IMG/VR virus record: IMGVR_UViG_3300038360_000332
Coordinates: 1-24,066 of that record
Direction: 5' to 3' (one strand)
Length of the DNA: 24,066 nt
From: a virus
Shown here: positions 15,599-21,477 of the stretch, piece by piece
Layout of the letters: each line of letters starts with the position of its first letter
Position numbering within the stretch: the stretch's first letter is position 1
The notes under the pieces: generated by a model
Seen by the model: the letters and a program-made list of their open reading frames with translations, nothing else
What the model was told of the DNA's origin: nothing
The model's database searches: none
Position numbers and translations under genes: made by a program

Positions 15599-15896
15599 GG
15601 CTGTGAAGGCAGGGGACGGCATAGGCATCGAGAGCGCGGCGCAAGTGCTGGTGATCTTCTCCGATGCCATAGCCGCCAAATTCTGTGGCCCAAGCCTCAA
15701 TGGGCTGATCGATGGGATCAGACGCGAAGACAGTCTTGGCCTGTGGAAGGATGTCGTTGAAGTCGAGGATGAGGCTGGAGAGACCCAGAAAGTGTTGTGG
15801 TGGATCGAGGACTATCGAGAGATTCAGGGCTACCTCCCTTGCTCTTGTGTCTGGCTCCTCACAATCCAACTTGAAAGTGAGCGCACTGATGTCTGA
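15537..15896 (+). CDS. Hypothetical protein
   Basis: This protein has 119 residues from the ATG at 15537. Other starts are TTG at 15531 and TTG at 15582, the latter with AAAGGA upstream and a shorter overlap with the previous gene; the choice is uncertain. The core (KAGDGIGIESAAQVLVIFSD, AIAAKFCGPSLNGLIDGIRR) is helical and the end is Trp- and acid-rich (VLWWIEDYREIQGY). No motif is recognised. The stop overlaps the next start by eight bases. Confidence 0.65.
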   Translation: MDGRANICSLKEPDRLKASLRAVKAGDGIGIESAAQVLVIFSDAIAAKFCGPSLNGLIDGIRREDSLGLWKDVVEVEDEAGETQKVLWWIEDYREIQGYLPCSCVWLLTIQLESERTDV

Positions 15897-16170
15897 GAAG
15901 CACTGGGCAGACGCCATGACCAGGGAAGTAGGAGGCCACATCTTTCACGATGGTGTCGGCCTGTACGCCCAGATCACCCGAGACAGGCTCAAGAGGAGGC
16001 TCTGGGCCAGGGAGATATTACTCCGTGAGATGGCATGGTATGAATACCAACTGAAGGAAGGCAGTAATGGGAAAGAGAATTTCACTGATGCCCCTGCATC
16101 CAGCCATGGAGACCAGGAAGGCAGTCGAGACCCGGGTCAACGATACCCGGATAACGGTGAGGAAGCATAA
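15889..16170 (+). CDS. Hypothetical small helical protein
   Basis: This 93-residue protein starts at an ATG that overlaps the previous stop by eight bases. Residues 1-60 are mostly helical and basic (AQITRDRLKRRLWAREILLR). The last 33 residues are low-complexity, polar and charged, and lie entirely within the overlap with the HTH gene in another frame, so that tail may be under little constraint. The ribosome-binding site is weak. Function unknown. Confidence 0.6.
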   Translation: MSEKHWADAMTREVGGHIFHDGVGLYAQITRDRLKRRLWAREILLREMAWYEYQLKEGSNGKENFTDAPASSHGDQEGSRDPGQRYPDNGEEA

Positions 16171-16699
16171 CAGGGAGGACTTCGGCCAACTGGTGAAGGC
16201 CCTCCGTGAGACACATGGACACAAACAGAACTGGTACGGCAAGAAGCTCGGCAGGTCCTACGACTGGTTGAGCCGGATCGAGAGGGCTCACCACAAGAGC
16301 ATCAACCTCCAGGCTCTCCGTGGCCTTGAGAACATACTGGGCCTGGAGGAGGGCAAGCTGGTCTCCTGGGCCAAGTATTGTGGGTACTCCTTCATCATCC
16401 CCAAGGGGTACACGGTCTCGGCCTCTGTCACGGCCCTTGTCGAGGGTTACTGCAACAGTGAGAAGTTGCCGAAGTTGCCAGCCAAGGCCGACGACCTCCC
16501 ACTGTTCGAACCGAAGGTATCCACAGTCACGACCGGGATCGAAGTCCTGGAGTCGAGGTGTCTTGTGGTGGACGGGTGGACCCTTGAGGACTGTGAAGGG
16601 TACTGGAGCCTGAAGAACGACAAGAACGGAAAGGTTATGCCCATCCTCCACAGTGACATGGACAAGATCCTGGCTCTCTTCGAAAGGGCACAGTCATGA
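16067..16699 (+). CDS. XRE-type helix-turn-helix regulator
   Basis: This 210-residue protein carries a Cro/C1-type HTH at about residues 38-95: DFGQLVKALRETHGHKQNWY, GKKLGRSYDWLSRIERA, INLQALRGLENILGLEEGKL. The C-terminal 100 residues (TVTTGIEVLESRCLVVDGWT and after) are not the S24 peptidase of C1/LexA-type repressors, so it would not be cleaved during SOS. The start at 16067 has GAAGGAAGGCAG upstream but overlaps the previous gene by 104 bases; ATG 16109 is an alternative with poor ribosome-binding site. It overlaps the next gene by ATGA. It is a possible repressor for the phage operators. Confidence 0.8.
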   Translation: MGKRISLMPLHPAMETRKAVETRVNDTRITVRKHNREDFGQLVKALRETHGHKQNWYGKKLGRSYDWLSRIERAHHKSINLQALRGLENILGLEEGKLVSWAKYCGYSFIIPKGYTVSASVTALVEGYCNSEKLPKLPAKADDLPLFEPKVSTVTTGIEVLESRCLVVDGWTLEDCEGYWSLKNDKNGKVMPILHSDMDKILALFERAQS

Positions 16700-16932
16700 C
16701 CTTCGAAGAAGCCCAGAAGAGGGTGGGCCAGCGGGTCGAGAGGTTGGGCGAGGTGCGGCCCCATGTGTGGGAGCCGCTGGAGGAGGGCGTGATCATCGAG
16801 TGCGTCCCCGCCACTGAAGACAAGAAGGGTATAGTGTTCATCCGATGGGACGGCGAACCCTTCTCGGAGGCAAGTCGAGAGGATGACCTTGGGGCGATGA
16901 GGCCCTTGGGTAACTTGGAAGGAGGGCAGTGA
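16696..16932 (+). CDS. Small hypothetical protein, SH3-like beta fold possible
   Basis: This 78-residue protein begins in ATGA overlap with the HTH gene. A short N-terminal helix (FEEAQKRVGQRVERLG) is followed by strands EEGVIIECV and KGIVFIRWDGEPFSE. The pattern of short strands with a WDGE turn is compatible with a small SH3-like barrel, as in many phage nucleic-acid-associated miniproteins. That is only an impression. Its stop overlaps the next start. Confidence 0.75.
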   Translation: MTFEEAQKRVGQRVERLGEVRPHVWEPLEEGVIIECVPATEDKKGIVFIRWDGEPFSEASREDDLGAMRPLGNLEGGQ

Positions 16933-17174
16933 TGGAGGGTGTAGCTCTTTCGAACCCACACGCGATTGGCCTGTACCGGCTGACCGTGTTGAAGTCGGCC
17001 CTGAGGCTGGAGATGATGGGCATGACAAGGCGTGGTCGGTCCACCTACGCGATTGTGAAGGAGGAGTTCGGATTCAGGGGCTCCAAGCGCAAGGTCTTGG
17101 ACCGCCTGTCCGACTACCTCGAAAAGGCACGGGAGGGGGTGGTCGCAGTTGACGAAAAGGGGCATATCGCCTGA
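16932..17174 (+). CDS. Small basic hypothetical protein
   Basis: This 80-residue protein is best started at ATG 16932 (GGAGG with six bases' spacing); an in-frame GTG lies three bases upstream. It is basic and helical (RLTVLKSALRLEMMGMTRRG, RSTYAIVKEEFGFRGSKRKV), suggesting nucleic-acid contact. The MTRRGRSTYAIVKEEFG stretch resembles short segments found in many phage proteins of unknown role. The 3' end overlaps the lipoprotein gene by 26 bases. Confidence 0.74.
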   Translation: MEGVALSNPHAIGLYRLTVLKSALRLEMMGMTRRGRSTYAIVKEEFGFRGSKRKVLDRLSDYLEKAREGVVAVDEKGHIA

Positions 17175-17412
17175 ATGGTGGATCAGTCTTGTTCCTGCGA
17201 TCTGGTTGATGGCGATCCTGATGGGATGCGCTGGAGGTGGTGAGTACAGGAACACTGACCCCGACCAACCCTGGAACAGTCCGGGGGAGGCCGATGACAT
17301 TACTCAGCCTTGGCATGACCCTGCCTACCGGGACGATCCGATGGCACCATGGAATCAGTGGCACCCCAACGAGACCCTGGAAGAGTACGAAGAGAGGACG
17401 GGCCTGAGGTGA
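17149..17412 (+). CDS. Phage-encoded lipoprotein with PW-rich mature domain
   Basis: This 87-residue protein has a signal peptide (WWISLVPAIWLMAIL) and lipobox LMGC with Cys27, so the mature part would be a 61-residue lipid-anchored peptide. It uses a TTG start (17149) with GGGAGGGGGTGG upstream; the first in-frame ATG falls inside the signal. The mature part repeats QPWNSP, QPWHDP and APWNQWHP with acidic residues between. Small Pro-rich phage lipoproteins include Rz1-type outer spanins and superinfection-exclusion factors. No Rz partner or overlapping reading frame was seen, so the role is open. Confidence 0.76.
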   Translation: MTKRGISPEWWISLVPAIWLMAILMGCAGGGEYRNTDPDQPWNSPGEADDITQPWHDPAYRDDPMAPWNQWHPNETLEEYEERTGLR

Positions 17413-17495
17413 TGCCTCGTCGGGAACGGGAGGCCCTGAGGGAACTGAAAGACATGGGTTCATATCAGGACGAGATACTGAAACAGGAGGAAACG

Positions 17496-17669
17496 ATGAA
17501 GATCAATTTCGAGGACTACCGGGAGTACATGACCAAGTTGAGGGACAGCGGGAAGACGAACATGTTCGGCGCTGACAGGTACCTACTCAGGGACCACCCG
17601 GGCCTGACGAAGGCCGAAGCCAGAGAGATCACGATCTGGTGGATCGAGAGGGGGGCTGAGAGTGCCTAA
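17496..17669 (+). CDS. Small conserved phage protein
   Basis: This protein has 57 residues from ATG 17496, chosen because AGGAGG lies seven bases upstream. An in-frame ATG at 17412, which overlaps the lipoprotein stop as TGATG, would add 28 residues and is a real alternative. The body reads INFEDYREYMTKLRDSGKTN, MFGADRYLLRDHPGLTKAEA, then an ITIWWIE helix. Short proteins with a (K/R)SGxTNMFGA motif followed by an E-A-R-x helix recur in many phages without a known function. It overlaps the next start by eight bases. Confidence 0.74.
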   Translation: MKINFEDYREYMTKLRDSGKTNMFGADRYLLRDHPGLTKAEAREITIWWIERGAESA

Positions 17670-17895
17670 GATCATCGAAGACGATTATCTCGGGGATGGC
17701 GTCTATGCCTCCTTCGACGGCTACCAGATCCTGTTGGACTTGAGGGGCCAGCCCGGGTGCCATTCACAGTCCGACATCTGCCGGATCGCATTGGACGAAC
17801 ATACCCTTGACGCCTTGATGAGGTACAAGAGTCGTGTTCAGTTGGCCCTCCTTGCTGCCGAGAAAGCCTTTGTGGAGGACGAAGAGAAGTCGTAG
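17662..17895 (+). CDS. Small conserved phage protein (YLGDGVYA motif)
   Basis: This 77-residue protein has a GTG start with GAGAGGGGGG upstream. It opens DDYLGDGVYASFDGYQILLD, a motif widely seen in short phage proteins of unknown function, followed by ICRIALDEHTLDALMRYKSR and a helical acidic tail. It is the last gene of the rightward block and is followed by a strong terminator, 28 bases after the stop. Confidence 0.8.
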   Translation: MPKIIEDDYLGDGVYASFDGYQILLDLRGQPGCHSQSDICRIALDEHTLDALMRYKSRVQLALLAAEKAFVEDEEKS

Positions 17896-17925
17896 GGGGT
17901 TACTGCCTTTCCTCTCTATGACGGG

Positions 17926-17959
17926 GGACCCTGGCCAGACCGGCTGGGGTCCTTTTTTT
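17926..17959 (+). terminator. Intrinsic terminator of the rightward block
   Basis: GGACCC (17926-17931) pairs with GGGTCC (17947-17952), with a further inner stem (GGCC-type pairs with two G-T wobbles) and a short loop. It is followed by seven T (17953-17959). Confidence 0.9.
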
Positions 17960-18139
17960 GGGCTCTCCCGCCACACTACCACCAGAGGCCCTGAGAGGCC
18001 CTGTGCGGCCAGCAGGAGGTAGGTGGCCCATCGGCCCACCTTTGCCCCTCGACGGCCCTCCTGGGCCATCTGGGGGCCTTGATATGACAGTTTCCGGGGA
18101 TCTCCTGGCCCAGGTGGAGACTTTGGGGGGTATGGAGCC
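17960..18139. other. Gene-less GC-rich gap between convergent terminators
   Basis: No convincing gene is seen in this stretch. It is rich in GGCC and contains AGGTGG/CCACCT (18018-18038 region) as a short hairpin, plus near-repeats of GAGGCCCTG. It lies between a + strand terminator and a - strand terminator, so little transcription is expected. Confidence 0.5.
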
Positions 18140-18171
18140 AAAAAATGCCGAGGCCCGACTGGACCCCGGCA
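18140..18171 (-). terminator. Intrinsic terminator of the leftward lysine-rich gene
   Basis: On the minus strand TGCCGGGGTCC pairs with GGCCTCGGCA across a short loop (10 pairs, two wobbles), followed by TTTTTT (plus-strand 18140-18145). It lies 15 bases downstream of the stop of the lysine-rich protein gene. Confidence 0.9.
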
Positions 18172-18186
18172 CCCAAAGGTGGAGGA

Positions 18187-18624
18187 CTATTTGGACTTGC
18201 CTACCGATCCCCCAGCGGCCTTCTTCGCCTTGGTCTTGGCATCCTTCAGCTTCTTGACCCTCTCGTCCCAGGCCGTGGAGGCCTTCGGGGACAGTTCCTT
18301 GTTCTTCGTGAAGATCCACTTGCCCCTGACCGACTTGGCCTTGCCAGAGATGGTGACTCCACCGAGGTTGATGGCTGCCGACCTGGACCCATCGTCCCTC
18401 TCCTTGTTGGAAGTCAGGTAGATCTTACGATCACTGCCGAGGTCCAACCCCTCGACGGTGCCATTCTGGTGACGGTCAGGGATTGCCACGTTGGTGGCTG
18501 CCTTCGGGTCGATGACCCTCTTGACGGTGACCTTCTTGGCCACTGCCTTCTTGGCCACTTTCTTGACAGCCTTCTTGACCGTCTTCTTGGGGACCGATTT
18601 GCTGGTCCCAGTGGAGGTGTTCAT
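18187..18624 (-). CDS. Lysine-rich basic protein, histone-H1-like N-terminus
   Basis: This is a 145-residue protein. Residues 8-40 are Lys/Ala/Val repeats (SVPKKTVKKAVKKVAKKAV), like the tails of bacterial histone-H1-like proteins, and the C-terminus is again Lys/Ala-rich. Between them lies a compact beta-type domain (GTVEGLDLGSDRKIYLTSN, GGVTISGKAKSVRGKWIF). It probably binds DNA, perhaps compacting phage or host DNA. GGAAGGCG precedes the ATG, a promoter lies 55 bases upstream and a terminator follows, so it is a single-gene unit. Confidence 0.84.
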   Translation of the reverse strand: MNTSTGTSKSVPKKTVKKAVKKVAKKAVAKKVTVKRVIDPKAATNVAIPDRHQNGTVEGLDLGSDRKIYLTSNKERDDGSRSAAINLGGVTISGKAKSVRGKWIFTKNKELSPKASTAWDERVKKLKDAKTKAKKAAGGSVGKSK

Positions 18625-18679
18625 GTTCGCCTTCCTTGTTGGTTTGTATGGGGACCGTTATGGCCCTGTCTCTACACAC

Positions 18680-18709
18680 ATTATACCGCATAACTGACCG
18701 CCCGATCAA
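18680..18709 (-). promoter_or_regulatory. Leftward promoter for the lysine-rich protein gene
   Basis: On the minus strand TTGATC (18709-18704), an 18-base spacer and a perfect TATAAT (18685-18680) form a promoter 55 bases from the start codon. Confidence 0.62.
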
Positions 18710-18722
18710 CCCCAACTGGGCT

Positions 18723-18890
18723 CTATTCGGTAGTGTCAACCCTGACCTTGGAGACTCTCCACTCCTCGCAGATTGGGCACTTGAAGCTGCCCATGTCTCC
18801 TTCGAAGCCCTCGTAATATTCGATGTTCTCGATGTCAGTGCAGAACCGCCAGTCGCGGCACTTGCCACACCAGACCTTTGTCCTACTCAT
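18723..18890 (-). CDS. Small zinc-ribbon protein (55 aa)
   Basis: This 55-residue protein is encoded leftward and read directly from the sequence. It has CGKC at residues 8-11, a further Cys at 17, and CPIC at 38-41, a two-knuckle zinc ribbon: MSRTKVWCGKCRDWRFC then SFKCPICEEW. GGAGG lies six bases before the ATG, inside the upstream gene, whose stop overlaps this start by eight bases. It is translationally coupled to it. Function unknown; small zinc ribbons often bind nucleic acid or RNA polymerase. Confidence 0.78.
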   Translation of the reverse strand: MSRTKVWCGKCRDWRFCTDIENIEYYEGFEGDMGSFKCPICEEWRVSKVRVDTTE

Positions 18891-19059
18891 CGAGGGCCTC
18901 CAGGTCGTTGATCAGTCCAGAGAGTTCCTCGGCACACCGACTGAATGTCCAACCGATGCCGCGCTCCTTGTCGTAGGCCTTGGGGTGTTCACTTTGGCAC
19001 TCATCATCCATGGCCTCGACTTCCTGGAGGATCTCGTAGATCCGTTCCGATTTCTTCAC
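18883..19059 (-). CDS. Small hypothetical protein (58 aa) coupled to RadC
   Basis: This 58-residue, acidic, helical protein starts with GTG in a GTGA overlap with the RadC-like stop and has GGAGGTG as ribosome-binding site. It reads MKKSERIYEILQEVEAMDDE then GWTFSRCAEELSGLINDLEA. It has one buried Trp/Phe cluster and no metal-binding set. Overlaps on both sides show it is in one operon with the RadC-like and zinc-ribbon genes. No family is recognised. Confidence 0.74.
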   Translation of the reverse strand: MKKSERIYEILQEVEAMDDECQSEHPKAYDKERGIGWTFSRCAEELSGLINDLEALDE

Positions 19060-19487
19060 AGTTCACCTCCCTCCTCAAGCTCCATGGAGTACCATTTGTC
19101 ATGCCCCACGATCAGGTGGTCCAGGAGCGGGATTCCGACAATCTTGGCTGCACCGGAGAACCGACGGGTCATGTCTCGATCCTCGGGGGACGGATACACC
19201 ATCCCGGACGGGTGGTTGTGGAGCAGTACGAAGGTGGCAGCCGGAACAAGGAGGGCTGCCCTCAGGACATCCCGTGGATTGGCGATGCACTGGTCCATGG
19301 TCCCGACTCCAAGAGTCATGTGGTCTATAAGCTGGTGCTTGGTGTCGAAGAACACGGCTACCAGATGCTCCTGCACTGGGTCACCGTACTCCTCCTTGAA
19401 CCAACGGGCGACAGTGACAGGGCCGCTGATGTTGGTCGGATAGGAGCCCGTCTCCTCCCTCACCAGCATACATGTTACTTTCATCAT
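19056..19487 (-). CDS. RadC-family JAMM-domain protein
   Basis: This 143-residue protein keeps the RadC/DUF2466 metal site: Glu40 in QEHLVAVFFDTKHQLI, then LLHNHPSG (His90, His92) and Asp103 in SPEDRDMTRRF, with the helix around MDQCIANPRDVLRAALLVPA between. Only the catalytic domain is present; the N-terminal helix-hairpin-helix part of chromosomal RadC is missing, as in many mobile-element and phage forms. Despite the name, no DNA-repair role is proven for the family; it is common on mobile elements. The start is one of two adjacent ATGs with GGAGG upstream. Confidence 0.9.
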   Translation of the reverse strand: MMKVTCMLVREETGSYPTNISGPVTVARWFKEEYGDPVQEHLVAVFFDTKHQLIDHMTLGVGTMDQCIANPRDVLRAALLVPAATFVLLHNHPSGMVYPSPEDRDMTRRFSGAAKIVGIPLLDHLIVGHDKWYSMELEEGGEL

Positions 19488-19519
19488 TTACCTCCAGTAG
19501 GGTGTCGATCTGTGCCTAT

Positions 19520-19549
19520 ATAATAGAACACCTACTGATGACTCTTCAA
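19520..19549 (-). promoter_or_regulatory. Leftward promoter for the RadC operon
   Basis: On the minus strand TTGAAG (19549-19544), an 18-base spacer and TATTAT (19525-19520) lie 33 bases upstream of the start. It is divergent from the rightward promoter at 19590. Confidence 0.55.
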
Positions 19550-19589
19550 TGGCATAAGGTCGCATGGCCTTGCCCACTACCGGTTTCCA

Positions 19590-19619
19590 TTGCATCGACG
19601 ACAGCCCCCATGGTATCAT
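19590..19619 (+). promoter_or_regulatory. Rightward promoter divergent from the RadC operon
   Basis: TTGCAT (19590-19595), an 18-base spacer and TATCAT (19614-19619) precede the short gene at 19647. Elements are moderate matches only. Confidence 0.42.
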
Positions 19620-19646
19620 TCTCTTAGATGGAAGGAGAACACTCGG

Positions 19647-19748
19647 ATGAACATCTTCAAAGTAACATTGAATAAGGTGACAGCCCTGTGGTACTTCCAT
19701 GTAACCACCCGACGGAACCTGAATCGATACACTGGAGGAAAGAGATGA
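19647..19748 (+). CDS. Possible 33-aa leader or miniprotein
   Basis: A 33-residue reading starts at ATG 19647 with GAAGGAG upstream and ends exactly in an ATGA overlap with the next gene. It reads MNIFKVTLNKVTALWYFHVT then a basic TRRNLNRYTGGKR. The last codons contain the next gene's GGAGG, so translation here could control the next start. It may be a real basic miniprotein or a leader peptide. Confidence 0.55.
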   Translation: MNIFKVTLNKVTALWYFHVTTRRNLNRYTGGKR

Positions 19749-20083
19749 ACGACATTCGCAAGATCGAGGGCCTGGACTTGGAGGTTGGCGATCAGATGGA
19801 GATCACCCGGGACGGCGAGGTTGTCTGCAACATCACGATGACCGACATCGGTCTGGCTGTCACCGCCGACACCTCGATCAACCCTGGTGTCGCCAACCTG
19901 AGGCGGTCGCCCATGGACAATCTGGCCACGGTGATGCACAACACCTGCCCCAGTGAACAGGACTTCTTCGATTGGGACCCTGACGCCAAGAGCAGGGTCA
20001 TCCACGATGCCATCGGTGGTGAGGAGAGCCCTCTCGCTGGCCTGGATCTCGGTGGACTCCTTAAGAGCCTTGGTGGTCAGTAG
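19745..20083 (+). CDS. Hypothetical acidic protein
   Basis: This 112-residue protein is started at ATG 19745 (GGAGGAAAG upstream). It is acidic, with strands around GDQMEITRDGEVVCNITMTD and a helical C-terminus ending LAGLDLGGLLKSLGGQ. The end resembles a flexible amphipathic tail. A hairpin with T-tract follows. Family not recognised; gene partners are the small upstream ORF and DUF2958 protein. Confidence 0.76.
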   Translation: MNDIRKIEGLDLEVGDQMEITRDGEVVCNITMTDIGLAVTADTSINPGVANLRRSPMDNLATVMHNTCPSEQDFFDWDPDAKSRVIHDAIGGEESPLAGLDLGGLLKSLGGQ

Positions 20084-20094
20084 GGGTGGTGGTG

Positions 20095-20128
20095 GGGGGC
20101 TGGCCTTCGGGCTGGCCCCCTTTTCTTT
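20095..20128 (+). terminator. Intrinsic terminator or attenuator with TTCG tetraloop
   Basis: GGGGGCTGGCC (20095-20105) pairs with GGCTGGCCCCC (20110-20120) around a TTCG loop, followed by TTTTCTTT. It lies 17 bases upstream of the DUF2958 gene, so read-through is needed unless another promoter exists. Confidence 0.85.
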
Positions 20129-20144
20129 CACGGAAGGATTGACC

Positions 20145-20468
20145 ATGAAGTTACTGACCAAGGAGATCATCCAGTCTCTGCCTGCCCTCGGATCGACCGA
20201 CGGTGACGGTGATGAGGCAATCGCTCGGGTGAAGTTCTTCAATCCGGCTGGTTCCGGCACATGGTATGCCACGGAGTTCGACCTGGAGAGTGGGCAGTTC
20301 TTCGGACTGGCCCACATCCTTGAGACCGAGCTTGGGTACTTCTCCCTCCAGGAGCTTGAGGGGTTCAAGGGACGGTTTGGCCTGGGCATTGAACGGGACC
20401 TGCACTGGACCCCCAAGACACTGAGGGAATGTCGCGAGGAATTGCTCCGAGTTACCACAGCGCGGTAG
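20145..20468 (+). CDS. DUF2958 domain protein
   Basis: This 107-residue protein matches the DUF2958 pattern: LLTKEIIQSLPALGSTDGDG, then VKFFNPAGSGTWYATEFD, FFGLAHILETELGYFSLQEL and GLGIERDLHWTPKTL. This small domain is common on plasmids, integrative elements and phages and has no established function. GGAAGG precedes the start. A much longer reading from 19953 would overlap the previous gene and terminator and is rejected. The stop is followed by a palindromic hairpin facing the opposing operon. Confidence 0.92.
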   Translation: MKLLTKEIIQSLPALGSTDGDGDEAIARVKFFNPAGSGTWYATEFDLESGQFFGLAHILETELGYFSLQELEGFKGRFGLGIERDLHWTPKTLRECREELLRVTTAR

Positions 20469-20501
20469 TCAGTCCTGGGCAGAGTGTCTGGGAGGAGCAA
20501 T

Positions 20502-20534
20502 GAGAGGCCCGGGTTCACACTCCCCGGGCCTCTC
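20502..20534. terminator. Palindromic hairpin between convergent operons
   Basis: GAGAGGCCCGGG (20502-20513) pairs perfectly with CCCGGGCCTCTC (20523-20534) across nine bases. It sits between stops at 20468 (+) and 20544 (-). The T-richness after it is weak on + (TCTTGCTATCT) and absent on -. It probably ends or stabilises both transcripts. Confidence 0.7.
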
Positions 20535-20543
20535 TCTTGCTAT

Positions 20544-20741
20544 CTACTTGTATCGAGGGAAGTAGGACACTGGTATGCAGTTGGCTCCCAGGTTACTGGT
20601 CACAGGTTCATCGAACTCTTCCGACCCTGCCACTGAGGGCACAGAGTCTTCGTCAAAGGTCAGGTAGAACCTCGTCCCATCGGGCAGGTTGAACTGATAT
20701 TTCACGATCTCCCCTTCGGGCAGGTCAACGGTGATCTTCAT
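20544..20741 (-). CDS. Small beta-rich hypothetical protein
   Basis: This 65-residue protein is best started at the ATG with GGAGG six bases away; a GTG one codon upstream also fits. The start overlaps the previous stop as TGATG. It reads MKITVDLPEGEIVKYQFNLP then GTRFYLTFDEDS: two or three strands, acidic, then a Tyr-rich end (VSYFPRYK). Last gene of the leftward cluster. Function unknown. Confidence 0.72.
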   Translation of the reverse strand: MKITVDLPEGEIVKYQFNLPDGTRFYLTFDEDSVPSVAGSEEFDEPVTSNLGANCIPVSYFPRYK

Positions 20742-20959
20742 CACTCACCTCCCTTCATCACTGAGGCCATCATCTGGAGGACTTCAGCCTTCCTGGCCAT
20801 GTCGTCCTCGGTGAGGACCCGTCCGGTCAGGTGGCACACTGGCGCGGCCATCCTGTGTTCGATTTGCAGTCGGGCCTGTTCGGTTCGTCCTATGGCCTCG
20901 ACCAGTGTCATCCAGGAGATGGTAGTCTTCCTGACGGGCGTCCTCTTGGGCTGTTCCAT
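20741..20959 (-). CDS. Small helical hypothetical protein
   Basis: This 72-residue protein is best started at the ATG directly after the previous stop, with GGGAGAGG upstream; a longer reading by five residues exists. It is basic at the N-terminus (MEQPKRTPVRKTTISWMTLV) and then helical (EAIGRTEQARLQIEHRM, EDDMARKAEVLQMMASVM). One Cys and one His are not enough for a metal site. It may bind nucleic acid; no family is recognised. Confidence 0.74.
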   Translation of the reverse strand: MEQPKRTPVRKTTISWMTLVEAIGRTEQARLQIEHRMAAPVCHLTGRVLTEDDMARKAEVLQMMASVMKGGE

Positions 20960-20961
20960 GG

Positions 20962-21264
20962 CTACCTCTCCCATTCGACTTCACCGGGGAAGGCCCCGGC
21001 CTCGACGGTGTTCGGTGGGTACTGGTCATCGATCCGGCTGCCACAGTGGTAACAGACCCGCTGCCCCCCATCGGGGGCGAGGCCCGACCATCCGTGGTCA
21101 CAGATCTCGGCTGCCTTGGCCCAATCGTCGGCCTTCATGGCAGCCCGGGTCCGGTCCAGTCGGTGGCCATGTTCACGCCCGAGGGCCTGCCACTCGGCCT
21201 GTTCCATGTCGGCGTCCCACCGTTCCTGTTCGATGGCTTCCTGTTCGTATCCTGGATCTTCCAT
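20962..21264 (-). CDS. Hypothetical protein with CYHC knuckle
   Basis: This 100-residue protein has an acidic, Glu/Gln/Trp-rich helical N-terminal half (EQEAIEQERWDADMEQAEW), then ICDHGWSGLAPDGGQRVCYH with CG, i.e. Cys, His and CxxC that may bind one zinc. The end is PNTVEAGAFPGEVEWER. GAGGTG lies upstream. It starts three bases after the previous stop. Probable phage-specific zinc-containing protein. Confidence 0.76.
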   Translation of the reverse strand: MEDPGYEQEAIEQERWDADMEQAEWQALGREHGHRLDRTRAAMKADDWAKAAEICDHGWSGLAPDGGQRVCYHCGSRIDDQYPPNTVEAGAFPGEVEWER

Positions 21265-21267
21265 GCT

Positions 21268-21477
21268 TCACACCTCACGGTAGGGGTCGTAGGGTAGGAT
21301 CTCGGTGAGTTCGAAGGAGGGGTAGTTCTCATACCCTTCCCGGATGAAGTCCTCTGTCTCATCTCCACGGCAATGGGCGACCTGATGATCTCCGTCGATC
21401 ACATAGGCCACGGTCACCTGTGCCCCACGGGGGGCAGTCAGGTGTTCGGTGATGAAGGACTCGGTTTCATGCATCAT
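21268..21477 (-). CDS. Small hypothetical protein
   Basis: This 69-residue protein starts at the first of two ATG codons, six bases after GGAGG and within the upstream gene, whose stop it overlaps. A longer reading from 21570 would overlap that gene by 104 bases and has no ribosome-binding site. It has a beta segment (QVTVAYVIDGDHQVAHCRGD) and an acidic/aromatic C-terminus (YENYPSFELTEILPYDPYRE). Function unknown. Confidence 0.74.
   Translation of the reverse strand: MMHETESFITEHLTAPRGAQVTVAYVIDGDHQVAHCRGDETEDFIREGYENYPSFELTEILPYDPYREV

Noticed and set aside
17960-18139. Attachment site or small RNA gene in the GGCC-rich gap
   Set aside because: No integrase in the window and no promoter in the gap; only short weak hairpins were seen.
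18145-18693. 182-codon plus-strand open frame over the lysine-rich gene
   Set aside because: Antisense to a gene with its own promoter, ribosome-binding site and terminator; Leu/Asp/Gly repeats mirror Lys codons.
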